From NCBI GenBank assembly GCA_031265585.1, contig JAISCL010000215.1, positions 1 through 38,708 of the forward strand: a stretch of 38,708 nt of DNA, written 5' to 3'. The position numbers were made by a program, and so were the translations under genes. Of the stretch, positions 1 to 10,273 are shown one piece after another (position 1 is the first letter of the stretch; each line of letters begins with the position of its first letter). Source of the stretch: Tannerella sp. Lineage in GTDB: Bacteria; Bacteroidota; Bacteroidia; Bacteroidales; Tannerellaceae. Under the pieces are notes generated by a model. That model searched no databases. It worked only from the letters and a program-made list of their open reading frames with translations, and was not told the DNA's origin.

Positions 1-1026
1 CCGGTTCGCTATGCGGTTGGCTATACGGTGACGGAGCAGGAAGGGTATACAAACGTAGAGGTGCGTGACCCCTGGAACGAAGGGAAACTGTTGCAGCGTT
101 ACCTGCTGGCGCCGCGTGACAAACCGTTACCGGAAGGGATGCCCAAAGGGACGGTGGTCCGCGTTCCCCTGCGTAATATAGTGGTTTATACGTCTGTTCA
201 CTGTGCGGTGCTGGACGAACTTGGCGCCGCCGGCCATATTGTCGGGGTTTGCGAATCGCGCTATATTAAGGTACCTGCGGTGAATAAGCGTATCCGTAAG
301 GGCCTGGTTACGGATTTAGGTGAAGCAACGGCGCCGAATGTGGAGCGGATGATCGAAATAGGAGCGGAAGCCGTACTGGCTTCTCCTTTTGATCACGGGA
401 GTTATGGCCCGGTCGAAAAAACCGGCATCCCGATTATCGAATGTGCCGATTATATGGAGACGGATCCGCTCGGACGTGCCGAATGGATCAAGTTCATAGG
501 ACTGCTGACCGGGCGGAGGGAACGTGCGGATTCGTTATTCCGTCAAACGGAATCCGGTTATCTCCGGATAAAAGCGCTGGTGGAAGGCGTGGAATACCGT
601 CCGGCGCTGGTGACGGGAAAGAAATACGGCACTCCGTGGTATGTCCCGTCCGGTGAAAGTTTCATGGCGCGCATGTACAAAGATGCGGGAGCCGATTACC
701 TTTTCAGCTACCTGCCGGGTACGGGCAGTACGCCGATGAGCTTTGAAACCGTCCTGGACAGGGCCATTCATGCGGACATCTGGCTGTTACAGTACAATCT
801 GGAGGAAGAAATGACGTATGACATGCTGAAGTCGGACGATGCGTCCTATAGCCGGTTTGATGCGTTCCGTGACCGCCATATTTACGGTTGCAACACAAAC
901 TATTCGCTTTATTACGAAGAAGTGCCGCTGCATCCCGATTACCTGCTGGCGGAACTCATCGCTATGTTTCATCCCCGGTTGCTGCCGGCGCATGAGTTCC
1001 GTTACTTTTCCCCCTTAAAAGAGTAA
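1..1026 (+). CDS. ABC transporter substrate-binding protein (Fe3+-siderophore/cobalamin BtuF-like), 5' truncated by window
   Basis: Frame is open from base 1 (PVRYAVGYTVTEQEG...); 'IVVYTSVHCAVLDELGAAGHIVGVCE', 'NVERMIEIGAEAVLASPF' and 'GIPIIECADYMETDPLGRAEWIKFIGLLTG' are typical periplasmic binding protein motifs. The ORF-track start at 28 is an internal GTG. Confidence 0.85.
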   Translation, partial: PVRYAVGYTVTEQEGYTNVEVRDPWNEGKLLQRYLLAPRDKPLPEGMPKGTVVRVPLRNIVVYTSVHCAVLDELGAAGHIVGVCESRYIKVPAVNKRIRKGLVTDLGEATAPNVERMIEIGAEAVLASPFDHGSYGPVEKTGIPIIECADYMETDPLGRAEWIKFIGLLTGRRERADSLFRQTESGYLRIKALVEGVEYRPALVTGKKYGTPWYVPSGESFMARMYKDAGADYLFSYLPGTGSTPMSFETVLDRAIHADIWLLQYNLEEEMTYDMLKSDDASYSRFDAFRDRHIYGCNTNYSLYYEEVPLHPDYLLAELIAMFHPRLLPAHEFRYFSPLKE

Positions 1027-1194
1027 ACCCCGCCCCCGTTGATTTGTGCAGGGACGCGAGGGAGCGCAGCAGACGGCAAATGCACCTTACTCGACTACGC
1101 TTAACAAAGGCCAAACCGTCGTTATTCGCGCCTTCGATCATAATCCTGCGTTACCTCGCCTTATAGGCTCGACGGTGACTCTGGATTTGATTGT

Positions 1195-3192
1195 TTAGGG
1201 GAGGTGTTTCCGGACGGCTTCCAGTATGGGGTCTACGGATAAGGGGGCGCCGGTTGCTTTTTTGATCCATGTATTGGGCGTTAGCCGGCCCAGTTTGAAA
1301 ATACGGTCTACTTCCGGTGCGAAATCTTTTCCTTTGAGATGGTTTTCCAGCTGGAACTCGATGATCTGTCCGAATGCATAGGCGGAAAGGTAGAGCGGAT
1401 AACCGATCATGTGCGAATAGATGGCAAGAACCGTTTCGTCCCCGATGCCAAAGACCGGCGCATAGTATCTGTTCCATATTTCTTTCGATAAGCGGATCGT
1501 GGCTTCCTGCAATTCGCCGGCCGTTGCGTCGGGATGGGCGTACATCCATTTCCACACGGCGATATCGAGCATGGAGACACCGGCAATTTCATAAAGACTC
1601 CATGCCCGGTCAAGTACGTCCGACATCTCCTTGCCGGAATCCCGGTTTTCTATTCCCAGGATCTCAAGGTCGCGCTTCTGGAAGACAAAAGCCAGCGCTT
1701 CCGTGAAAGCGGTGTTCGGGACGCCTTCCAGCATGTAGTAATCCACATCGTACAGCGATATTGTCTGTTCCACGTTATGGCCAAACTCGTGGATGGCGAT
1801 GTTGTATCCCTTATAATTCATTCCGCCGGCAGGTATGCGTGTACGCAGGCGGGCTTTCTGTCCTTTCATCGCTGCACCGGCGGCATGTCCGGAACCGCGT
1901 GCCGGGTCGACGGCGATCTTTCCGGCCAGGCAGGCGGCGCGTCCGGGCGTGTATCCCAGTTTGACCAGGATATTGGGCAGGTCTTTTTCCAGGGTGGCGG
2001 CGTTTGGGTAAAGGCGGCGTATCTGTTCGTCAAGTCCGGTTTCGTCCAGGCCGGCGCGCGCCTTGAATCCGTCGTACCAGATGTCGTGCGCTTCCAGCTT
2101 GCGTCCCAGGTTTCTCTGTATCGCCGCGCCGACCCGTTTCAGTTCAGGCGCCGAGAGGAAGCGGTCGAAAAGCGCCTCCACCTCTCCAGGCGACACTTCC
2201 ATCTCCTGATTAAACTTGCGGTCGATAAACGTGTTTCCCAGGTATTTGTCCACCCGCCTCTCCGCATGGAAATTATTCAGCATTTTTTCATAGCGGAGGG
2301 GTGATTCCGGCGTTCCCGCCGTCAGGGTCCGGCCATCTTCCTGCAACGTGTTTGTAAAAGGATTCCAGTCATACCGGTTCGAATTGATGACCTCCACCGG
2401 GATATCCTGTGCGATGATATGCTTCATTACTTCGCAGATCATACGCTGTTTTGCAAGCCCTTCGCCGCCTTTGTTGCAGTTCGCCCTGATCTCGTCGCGC
2501 AGGTTCCAGTGAGAAAGCAGTATCATATCTTCAGGAAAGGGATGCCGCCCCTCCGGATCGGAAAGCTTTCCCATGTAGATATTGCAGGTATCAATGTAAC
2601 GGCTTGCATCGTTAGCGACCCGTGCGTTTTGCTGCCGGACTTCTGCGGGGATGCGCCCTGTAAACCGGTCCCCCAGGCGTGCATAAGCCCATGTCAGCCG
2701 GTCGTCGCCCAGCGCTTCCTTTTCCGCGAGCGTATGTTCGGGGAAATTCAATGCGATCATAAAGGCGATTTTACTTTCGTACAGGTCTTCCGTAAAGTGT
2801 GCATCCGGGCTTAGCTTCGAGAACTGCAGATCAACGGGGTGGACAGGCCCCGTATCAACCGTAACATGCCATTCGAGTTGCTGTGACATCCGGCTGAAAT
2901 GTCCGTCGACAGCTTCCATATAGCCGCTGATCTTCAGGAATACCGCTTCCTTTTCCGCCGGGTACGGGATATAATTTTCCAGGCAGAACGATTCGAACGT
3001 TTCCACGTTCCCGTCCGTTTCCTGCCATAAGCGGGCGACCTGCCGGACGCCCTTTTCCATAGCGCTTTTATCCGGAAGATTTTTCGCAGAAAGCTTCTCA
3101 ATTACGGCCCGGACGGTTGCTTCTGAAGGTGTCCCGGCTACCGCCGGCAACGTAAGGGTCAGTAAAAATAACAGGCGTATAAATGTTTTCAT
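1195..3192 (-). CDS. Secreted zinc metallopeptidase-like protein
   Basis: 665 aa with signal peptide (MKTFIRLLFLLTLTLPAVAG); HEFGH zinc motif with downstream 'EALAF' acidic residue. Confidence 0.75.
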   Translation of the reverse strand: MKTFIRLLFLLTLTLPAVAGTPSEATVRAVIEKLSAKNLPDKSAMEKGVRQVARLWQETDGNVETFESFCLENYIPYPAEKEAVFLKISGYMEAVDGHFSRMSQQLEWHVTVDTGPVHPVDLQFSKLSPDAHFTEDLYESKIAFMIALNFPEHTLAEKEALGDDRLTWAYARLGDRFTGRIPAEVRQQNARVANDASRYIDTCNIYMGKLSDPEGRHPFPEDMILLSHWNLRDEIRANCNKGGEGLAKQRMICEVMKHIIAQDIPVEVINSNRYDWNPFTNTLQEDGRTLTAGTPESPLRYEKMLNNFHAERRVDKYLGNTFIDRKFNQEMEVSPGEVEALFDRFLSAPELKRVGAAIQRNLGRKLEAHDIWYDGFKARAGLDETGLDEQIRRLYPNAATLEKDLPNILVKLGYTPGRAACLAGKIAVDPARGSGHAAGAAMKGQKARLRTRIPAGGMNYKGYNIAIHEFGHNVEQTISLYDVDYYMLEGVPNTAFTEALAFVFQKRDLEILGIENRDSGKEMSDVLDRAWSLYEIAGVSMLDIAVWKWMYAHPDATAGELQEATIRLSKEIWNRYYAPVFGIGDETVLAIYSHMIGYPLYLSAYAFGQIIEFQLENHLKGKDFAPEVDRIFKLGRLTPNTWIKKATGAPLSVDPILEAVRKHLP

Positions 3193-3581
3193 GTCACCGC
3201 TTCTTTCATAATATCAATCATTTCACCCAGTCCGGCCAGAATGAATATCAGGGCAACCATACTCGCAATGACTGTAATCCCGTAAAAGATGAAAATAGCC
3301 CCGATTTTAAACAGTAATGTCTTTATTTTAGGACGGTAAACCACCCAAATCGCCCAGACGAAATAGATCAGGGGAATGTATAAAAAGAAATATATTCCAA
3401 TCTTATACGCGGGAAAAATCTCCGTTATAATCAGATACAGGGTGAACAGGAAAAAGACAAAGGCGTGAAAATGCAGCGCAAAAACCAGATGGTCGGCATA
3501 GAACAATTCCCTTCTGCGGAAAAAAAGAACCGGAAGTTCTTTTTTCCTCTTTTTTTCGGAAAAATAATTCGGCATCGACAC
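3189..3581 (-). CDS. Small multi-span membrane protein
   Basis: 130 aa with several hydrophobic helices; its stop overlaps the start of the metallopeptidase (ATGA), suggesting translational coupling. Confidence 0.6.
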   Translation of the reverse strand: MSMPNYFSEKKRKKELPVLFFRRRELFYADHLVFALHFHAFVFFLFTLYLIITEIFPAYKIGIYFFLYIPLIYFVWAIWVVYRPKIKTLLFKIGAIFIFYGITVIASMVALIFILAGLGEMIDIMKEAVT

Positions 3582-3593
3582 AGGTTTATGATC

Positions 3594-4667
3594 TTATTTC
3601 AGCGCCGGCAACAGATGTTTCCAGACCAGGTTCAGTTCGGCCTGCATATCCTTTATATCGGCCGTGATGGCTATGACTGCATTTTTCTCCGGCAACACAA
3701 GGATATACTGCCCGTTGGCGCCATCCGCGCGAAAAGAGTTATGGCGACTGCGCCACATCTGGTATCCGTATCCCTGCAGCCAGTCGCTGTCTTCGGGCTT
3801 CATTTTCAGGTCTTCCTTTTTGGTGCCTGCCGGCAATGATTCGATATGGGAAGCGGTGGCTTCGTCAAACCAGCGTTCGGGCAGTAACCGGTCTCCGTTC
3901 CAGCGGCCTTTTTGCAGGATGAACAGTCCGAGTTTGGCCATGTCTTCCGTTTTCACAGACAGTCCCCAGCCGCCGGTATTGATGCCCTGCGGGGACTCCT
4001 GCCAGGTAACCCCCACGATTCCCAGCGGACGGAAGAGGCGGGGAGAGAGGTAATTGATCAGTTTTTCCCCGGTTACTTTCTGTATGATCGCGGACAGGAC
4101 ATACGTTGCCATGCTGTTGTATACGAACTGTGTGCCGGGCCTGTGTTCAAACGGAGCGGCAAAGAACGCTTCCAGCCAGTCTCCGTGCACGTCCCTTCCG
4201 GGTTCCGTATCGTGTCCTGACGACATCGTCAGCAGATGGCGTATTTCAAGCTCTTTCAGATGGTCGCTGACAGACGCCGGCATTTTGTCGGGAAAGAAAG
4301 AGGCGACTTTATCCGTCACCTTCAACCGTCCTTCGGCTACCGCAAAACCAATGGCCGTGGCGGTATAGGTCTTGCTGACGGAGAACATCACATGCGGCTT
4401 ATCCGCTGCATTGTCTCCGAACCACTGTTCCGATACGACGTTGCCGTTCCGGACAATCATCAGGCTATGCAGATCCTGTCCGCTCGCCTTCACTGCCTCC
4501 AGGTAGTCCGTAATACTTTTGGCTTCTACTTTCTCTGCCGCAGGGGTTGAACGCGGCAAGGATTCACCGCCGGACACCCCCGCGCCGTCCGCACGGACGG
4601 CCGCAAGCCAGCTTACCGCACATAAGAATGTCGTAAAAAAGATTTTCCAGGGATCATTTGCTTTCAT
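3594..4667 (-). CDS. Serine hydrolase, beta-lactamase class C/esterase family
   Basis: SVSK (SxxK) motif, 'YNSMATYVLSAIIQKVTGE' (YxN), signal peptide. Confidence 0.88.
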   Translation of the reverse strand: MKANDPWKIFFTTFLCAVSWLAAVRADGAGVSGGESLPRSTPAAEKVEAKSITDYLEAVKASGQDLHSLMIVRNGNVVSEQWFGDNAADKPHVMFSVSKTYTATAIGFAVAEGRLKVTDKVASFFPDKMPASVSDHLKELEIRHLLTMSSGHDTEPGRDVHGDWLEAFFAAPFEHRPGTQFVYNSMATYVLSAIIQKVTGEKLINYLSPRLFRPLGIVGVTWQESPQGINTGGWGLSVKTEDMAKLGLFILQKGRWNGDRLLPERWFDEATASHIESLPAGTKKEDLKMKPEDSDWLQGYGYQMWRSRHNSFRADGANGQYILVLPEKNAVIAITADIKDMQAELNLVWKHLLPALK

Positions 4668-4821
4668 AGTTTTATTTTTTTAAGTGATCTTATTTGGCGG
4701 GTAAAGATATAACATTTTCAAACAATCTACTCCATCATGCACCGAAATGTTGTAAAACAATTTTAATATTTGCCGGAAACAACGTATCTTTGGAAGCAAT
4801 TTATTCTAAAATATTATTATT

Positions 4822-5892
4822 ATGCTGGATCAGGTATACGGTGGAAATTCCGTTCAGGATTGGGGAATCTCCATTCTCATCATCATTTGCGCCCTTTTAA
4901 TTAATAAGCTGATTTCTATTTTAAACCGTAAAATAATCAGGAAAATTACGGCTAAAAGCTCGCTGCGGCTGGATGACATTTTCTTTCGGACGCTGGAAAA
5001 ACCGGTATTGTCAGGTATTATGCTACTGGCCATCTGGATTGCACTGGGACGTCTGGATTTAGGAACGAAAGGAGATGATATCATCCGGAAATCTTATGAT
5101 ATACTCGTGGTGCTGAATATTACCTGGTTTTTTGCCCGCCTGGCGACCGCCCTGATAGAGGAGGCTTTTGCAAACAGGAATTCCCGGGAAGGCCGTTTTA
5201 AGGTTGATACCCGCTTGCTGCCCCTGGTAAAGCGGGGCGTCCTGATTTTTGTCTGGTTTACCGGTATTATTGCAGCGCTTCACAATATCGGAATAACCCT
5301 CACGGCCTTGCTGGGAACATTAGGTATCGGAGGCATTGCGTTCGCCCTGGCAGCCCAGGACACGATCAAAAACATGTTCGGAGGAGTCACTATTTTTACG
5401 GATAATACCTTTCATATCGGCGACACCATAAAATTTGATTCGACGGAAGGTACGGTGGTGGATATCGGTCTGAGGAGTACGCGCGTCTGCACGTATGATC
5501 AACGGCTGGTTACGATCCCCAATTATAAGCTGACGGATGCCGTGATTACCAATATATCTTCCGAGCCGGCCCGCCGTATCGTTATGGAACTGGGACTTAC
5601 GTACGATACAACACCGGAAAAAATGCGGGAGGCGATGACGATTTTAAAGGATATGCCGAACCGGATCCCGGGGGTAAGGGATAAAGATGTTGCCGTTGTG
5701 TTTACCGACTTTGCCGATTCCGCTTTAGTCATAACCTATACCTATTTTATCCGTAAATCGGCGAATATCAATGACACAAGGTCTGATGTTAATTTTAAAA
5801 TCCTTCACTCATTTACACAGGCAGGATTGAATTTTGCATTCCCTTCCAGGACCGTTTACTTTGACAGTGGAAAGTTGACAGTGGAAAGTTGA
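4822..5892 (+). CDS. Mechanosensitive ion channel family protein (MscS-like)
   Basis: 'ALLGTLGIGGIAFALAAQDTIKNMFGGVTIFTDNTFHIGDTIKF' is the MscS TM3/beta domain signature. TATCTTTG -7 box at about 4785. Confidence 0.93.
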   Translation: MLDQVYGGNSVQDWGISILIIICALLINKLISILNRKIIRKITAKSSLRLDDIFFRTLEKPVLSGIMLLAIWIALGRLDLGTKGDDIIRKSYDILVVLNITWFFARLATALIEEAFANRNSREGRFKVDTRLLPLVKRGVLIFVWFTGIIAALHNIGITLTALLGTLGIGGIAFALAAQDTIKNMFGGVTIFTDNTFHIGDTIKFDSTEGTVVDIGLRSTRVCTYDQRLVTIPNYKLTDAVITNISSEPARRIVMELGLTYDTTPEKMREAMTILKDMPNRIPGVRDKDVAVVFTDFADSALVITYTYFIRKSANINDTRSDVNFKILHSFTQAGLNFAFPSRTVYFDSGKLTVES

Positions 5893-5895
5893 AAG

Positions 5896-6441
5896 TTATT
5901 TTGCTCCTTCAATCCAGTCTGTGATTTCCGGAGACGTCGGCAAGGTTTTCGGATCGGCATATCCGACCCAGTTCCCGTTTTCGTCGATCATGAATTTCTG
6001 AAAATTCCATTTGACCTCCGCATCTTCCTTTCCATTTTCACTTTTTTGCGTCAGCCATTTGTACAGCGGATGAATATCTTCTCCCTTAACGGAGATCTTC
6101 TCCATCATCGGAAAGGTCACTCCGTAATTGACCTGACAAAATTCCTGTATCTCCTCATTCGTTCCCGGTTCCTGTTTTCCAAAATTGTTCGCGGGAAAGC
6201 CTATAATCACAAATTTATCCGGCCCGTATTTGTCATAGAGTTCCTGCAGCTGTGCATACTGGGGGGTAAGGCCGCATTTGGAGGCCACATTGACGAACAG
6301 GACTTTTTTTCCTTTGAGGGATGACAGCGGGAAGTCTTCTCCCGAAATAGCCTTGACCGTAAAGTCATAACAGCTTTTCTGCTGTGCGGAAAGAATGGAT
6401 ATCGACATGAGTAATGTTACTATAAAAACTGTTCTCTTCAT
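5896..6441 (-). CDS. Glutathione peroxidase-like thiol peroxidase
   Basis: 'VNVASKCGLTPQYAQLQELYDKYG', 'FPANNFGKQEPGTNEEI', 'WNFQKFMID'; signal peptide. Confidence 0.93.
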   Translation of the reverse strand: MKRTVFIVTLLMSISILSAQQKSCYDFTVKAISGEDFPLSSLKGKKVLFVNVASKCGLTPQYAQLQELYDKYGPDKFVIIGFPANNFGKQEPGTNEEIQEFCQVNYGVTFPMMEKISVKGEDIHPLYKWLTQKSENGKEDAEVKWNFQKFMIDENGNWVGYADPKTLPTSPEITDWIEGAK

Positions 6442-6538
6442 AATTATATGGTTTAATTTGTTTTATTATCCGGCAGAATGCAAAGAAAGGGGGAATGTCC
6501 CTTTCTGGACAAGCCCCCTCCGATATTTTCCGGGTCTG

Positions 6539-7012
6539 TTACCCCATGTACGCCGTCAGCTTCCATAGATTGGTTTCAAGATCCGCAATATGTTTTCCCG
6601 CCAGTAAAACCGTTCCGGTATCGGTGGCTTCATTGGCCAGCGCAAGCAGTATACGATATTTTCCCAGCAATGTTTTCATTGTAGCGATCACCTGATTCAA
6701 TCCTGTTTCCCAGTTCGAAATACAGTGTGTTTCTTTGATGTCCGATTTTTTGAGATATTCGGAAAAACGGTTTTCCGGATGTTCTCCCAGCATGGCGATA
6801 CGTTCGGCCACTTCATCAATAGCCGAGGCTTCGTTATTGTAGTATCCTTCATACAGTTCATGCAATTCAAAGAACTTGTCACCTTTAATATCCCAGTGCA
6901 GACCTCTCAGGTTGGTATAATAGACCTGACGGTTTGCCAATACATCACTTAAGCTGTCCGTAACTTTTTTTACTGCTGCGGAATCCAATCCGATAAAATT
7001 TTCAGTTTCCAT
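6539..7012 (-). CDS. dps: Dps family ferritin-like DNA-protection protein
   Basis: 'LRGLHWDIKGDKFFELHELYEGYYNNEASAIDEVAERIAMLGEHP' Dps ferroxidase signature; divergent from oxyR. Confidence 0.92.
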   Translation of the reverse strand: METENFIGLDSAAVKKVTDSLSDVLANRQVYYTNLRGLHWDIKGDKFFELHELYEGYYNNEASAIDEVAERIAMLGEHPENRFSEYLKKSDIKETHCISNWETGLNQVIATMKTLLGKYRILLALANEATDTGTVLLAGKHIADLETNLWKLTAYMG

Positions 7013-7143
7013 AATTTTTTAGTTTAATTTGGTGCAAATATAATCTGTTATCTTTTCCGGTGCAAATATAATGTCATAAATAGTGCGTGTCAAGTTGATT
7101 ATTTTTATATTTGTATCAATTTTATCAATAAAACAGTACAGAT

Positions 7144-8088
7144 ATGACAATTCAACAGTTAGAATATATCATTGCAGTCGACAATTACCGGCATTTTGCA
7201 AAAGCGGCGGAGGCCTGCCATGTTACTCAGCCTACGTTGAGCATGATGATTCAGAAGCTTGAAGATGAGTTGAATGTGAAGGTTTTTGACCGGATGGTCC
7301 AGCCGGTCGAGCCGACCGAAATCGGGAAGAAAATTATTAAACAGGCACATACGTCCATTTATCACTTTAACCTAATCAAAGAGCTTGTGAACAGTGAAAG
7401 GGAGATCCTGACGGGAGACTTTAAACTGGGCATCATTCCTACTATCGCGTCCTATCTTGTGCCGGAACTGTTACGGTTTATCCATCAGTCGGAAGCCGAA
7501 ATAAACCTGTTAATGCAGGAAATTCCTACTTATGCAATCGTAGAAAGCATCCTGAACGGTAAAATAGACGGCGGCCTGGCGGCTACTCCGTTAAAAAATC
7601 CGCACCTGGTAGAGATCCCCATCTATTACGAGAAGTTTTATGTTTATCTCTCTCCCGAAGACAATTTTTTCGGCGAGGAGGAGATTGATCTTAAAGAGAT
7701 TGACATCCAGCAGGTATGGCTTCTAAATAATATCCATTGCCTGCGCGGACAGGTAGAATCGCTCTGTAAAAGGAAAAAGGAAGACGAGCGGCACCGGACC
7801 GCAAACTATGAGTCGGGAAGCCTGGATACGCTGATTAATATTGTTGACTATAACGGGGGACTCACGATTATTCCCGAAATGACGGCGATGGGACTGCCGG
7901 AAGAAAAACAAAATAACCTTCGCAGGATAAAGGGAGATGTTTCCGTCCGGGAGATCAGCCTGGTCGTCAGCCGTGATTTCGTGAGGCAAAAAATGGCGGA
8001 TGCGATTGGGGATATAATCCGGGAATCAGTGCCCAAATCAATGCTTGACCCCGAACTTAAGAAGTTTGTTGTGGATGTTCAGTACTAA
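7144..8088 (+). CDS. oxyR: LysR-family hydrogen-peroxide regulator OxyR
   Basis: N-terminal LysR HTH; 'HCLRGQVESLC' carries the two redox cysteines; divergent from dps. Confidence 0.92.
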   Translation: MTIQQLEYIIAVDNYRHFAKAAEACHVTQPTLSMMIQKLEDELNVKVFDRMVQPVEPTEIGKKIIKQAHTSIYHFNLIKELVNSEREILTGDFKLGIIPTIASYLVPELLRFIHQSEAEINLLMQEIPTYAIVESILNGKIDGGLAATPLKNPHLVEIPIYYEKFYVYLSPEDNFFGEEEIDLKEIDIQQVWLLNNIHCLRGQVESLCKRKKEDERHRTANYESGSLDTLINIVDYNGGLTIIPEMTAMGLPEEKQNNLRRIKGDVSVREISLVVSRDFVRQKMADAIGDIIRESVPKSMLDPELKKFVVDVQY

Positions 8089-8093
8089 GTGAA

Positions 8094-8321
8094 TTAATCC
8101 TTGATCTCCTCGTAATCCACATATTCCCCTTCATTTTCGGAGATAACTTTCTTCTTTGCGGAAGATTGCTGCTGCTGTTGTGTACGGGAAGAAGAATTTC
8201 TTTGCTGCGACGAACGGTTCTGCTGCACCGGGCGACCGCCGAAGATAAATTTCAGGATCGTACGCAACAAAAACGGAACCACAAACAGGATCACAAACAA
8301 TATGGATAAGAATTTCAGCAT
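8094..8321 (-). CDS. DUF4834-like small membrane protein
   Basis: 75 aa, N-terminal TM helix, Gln/Ser-rich linker and 'GEYVDYEEIKD' C-terminus, as in Bacteroidetes DUF4834 proteins. Confidence 0.7.
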   Translation of the reverse strand: MLKFLSILFVILFVVPFLLRTILKFIFGGRPVQQNRSSQQRNSSSRTQQQQQSSAKKKVISENEGEYVDYEEIKD

Positions 8322-8522
8322 ACTATATAATCACTATAGCCGGCAAAGATAATATAAGCGGAAAGGAATACAAAATAAATCCCGGTTTTTGTTTCCCTCC
8401 CTGACTTTACGGTTTGTCTTTCACCGTGCCCCTCTCAAAAAAAATATCCGGTTTTTTTTGTTCTTTCAATTGCTTTCCATTACCTTTAGCGCCGAATTTA
8501 TAACAGTGTATAAATATCAGTA

Positions 8523-9344
8523 ATGACCCGTTCACAATGTAAAAAAATGGAAAAGCTCAAATTAAAAACAGTTTTATATTCCCTCCTGTTTGCGGGAATA
8601 AGTATGGTGGGATTCAATTCCTGCGCATCATCGGAAGAAACACCCGACGAACAGCCGGAGCCTGAGGAAAGCATCCTCTTAGGCAAATGGGAAGTTTCCG
8701 ATGAAAGAGCGCCCTTCAGCTCTTTTGAGTTCACAGGCGATAAAAAGTACATCATCACGCAGCATTTAATTGCACTTCCCGTACCCGAATCAGGTTTACG
8801 GGCCGCAAAAGCCGATGGACAGCAGGATTATATTATTGTCTCCTTTGGAGATTATTCCGCTGTTCATGAGGGAAACACCTATACGCTGGAGTTAAGTGAG
8901 TTCGGAACAATCACGATCGAAATCTCCGGTTCCTCAGATGCAACGGTTACGGTTAACAGTGAGACTTTTACCGTAAATAAAGCGGAACCAATTGATACCT
9001 CCGAAAAAACGGAACTGTTATGCCATACCTGGAATTACACGCTATCAGGTGAAGGTGCAGACCTGCTGGGTTCGGGTTCTATGACATTCACACCTGCCGG
9101 GACGGCCCTGGATAAATCAAACGAAAGCGGGGCTATTGGGGAAGCTGCCTGGGAATGGACAAAAGACGGTAAAATAAAAACCACATCTATTGAGTATACC
9201 GTTACAATGTCTCCTGACGGAAATTGGGAAGATGACATCAGCATCCTGTACTGGAATGTTTTAAAACTTACAACGTCCGAATTAATCTTGCAGGAAGATG
9301 ATGACAATGAAATTGAGAGATTTGAAATACGGGCCTTCCGGTAA
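8523..9344 (+). CDS. Lipocalin-like-domain lipoprotein
   Basis: Lipobox-like 'FNSCAS'; two 'LLGKWEVSDE/LLCHTWNYTL' lipocalin-like repeats. The start may be internal at MEKLKLK. Confidence 0.65.
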   Translation: MTRSQCKKMEKLKLKTVLYSLLFAGISMVGFNSCASSEETPDEQPEPEESILLGKWEVSDERAPFSSFEFTGDKKYIITQHLIALPVPESGLRAAKADGQQDYIIVSFGDYSAVHEGNTYTLELSEFGTITIEISGSSDATVTVNSETFTVNKAEPIDTSEKTELLCHTWNYTLSGEGADLLGSGSMTFTPAGTALDKSNESGAIGEAAWEWTKDGKIKTTSIEYTVTMSPDGNWEDDISILYWNVLKLTTSELILQEDDDNEIERFEIRAFR

Positions 9345-9483
9345 GATTTCACGCATAGTTTACTGCTTTTATTTGAAACACGAACAAAAAAGCATTCACA
9401 AACCACACAACCGGCACCCGGCGCCTGTACTGTGCGCGGACTGAAAACTGTGATATTTGCATAAAAACATTTCCGTTCTATTT

Positions 9484-10032
9484 TTATGCCGTCAGGCATA
9501 AGATGTTGATAGCATATCTTTCGATTTCCTTCGACAGCCGTTCTGCAAGGTAACTGTTTGCGTCTTTCAGGGTTTCGTGGATCCGGATGGCATCAAGACG
9601 GTAGTGTTTGGTTTTTTCGGGCGACCAGTTGACGGGCGGAGGTTGCAGGTTGGTTATGCGGTCTGCTAATTTGACAGCCCAGATCTCCGGGGGTTGCTGT
9701 CGGATGCGTTGCAGGGAATCATCCAACTGTCCGGACTTGGGCAGGGTGCTGTTTTTGGAGAGGGCTTTGACGCCGGCCGTTACCCGTACGCCAAATTCGG
9801 CTTCGAGTTCGGCTTCAGTGACGGGCGTGTCTTCGAGCACGTCGTGCAGCAAGGCAGCCTGCAGGGCCAATTCCAGATCGAAGCCGGGCGTGCGGGCGGC
9901 GGCAAAGATGATTTCCATACAGACGTTGCTCACATGAACGATATACGGGATGTCGCTGCCGGGTATTTTCTGTTCGCCGTGCTTTTCAGCGGCATACAGA
10001 ATGGTTTTCTGATAAACGGTTTGAATGTCCAT
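9484..10032 (-). CDS. HD-domain protein, small alarmone hydrolase (MESH1/RSH-like)
   Basis: 'YIVHVSNVCMEI', 'AALLHDVLEDTPVTEAELEAEFG', 'VKLADRITNL' match the RSH hydrolase HD signature without synthetase/TGS/ACT domains. Confidence 0.82.
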   Translation of the reverse strand: MDIQTVYQKTILYAAEKHGEQKIPGSDIPYIVHVSNVCMEIIFAAARTPGFDLELALQAALLHDVLEDTPVTEAELEAEFGVRVTAGVKALSKNSTLPKSGQLDDSLQRIRQQPPEIWAVKLADRITNLQPPPVNWSPEKTKHYRLDAIRIHETLKDANSYLAERLSKEIERYAINILCLTA

Positions 10033-10273
10033 AATCCTTATCTTGTGTCTCTTCCTTTTTCATCATATTTACTGAAATTTCTTCTCCGGTTTCACCCGGC
10101 TTTACGACTGCTTTATATCATGATTCTTCCATACTTTCCCCCCTGCCTTTTAAGCCTGCTTTATCCAATTCCGTTTTCTGCGGGTTGCGGCCCTGCGCTG
10201 CAAGCTGTCATTATGGCCGTGAACAGCAGTAATGATACATTTTTGATATTAATCTGTAAAACTGCGATTATAC

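Noticed and set aside
1534-2304. 256-aa plus-strand ORF inside the metallopeptidase
   Set aside because: Shadow ORF antisense to a well-supported CDS.
5868-5896. GTGGAAAGTTGA direct repeat at the mscS 3' end, with a reverse-complement relative near 29798
   Set aside because: Short repeat of a kind frequently seen between Bacteroidetes genes; no evidence of function here.
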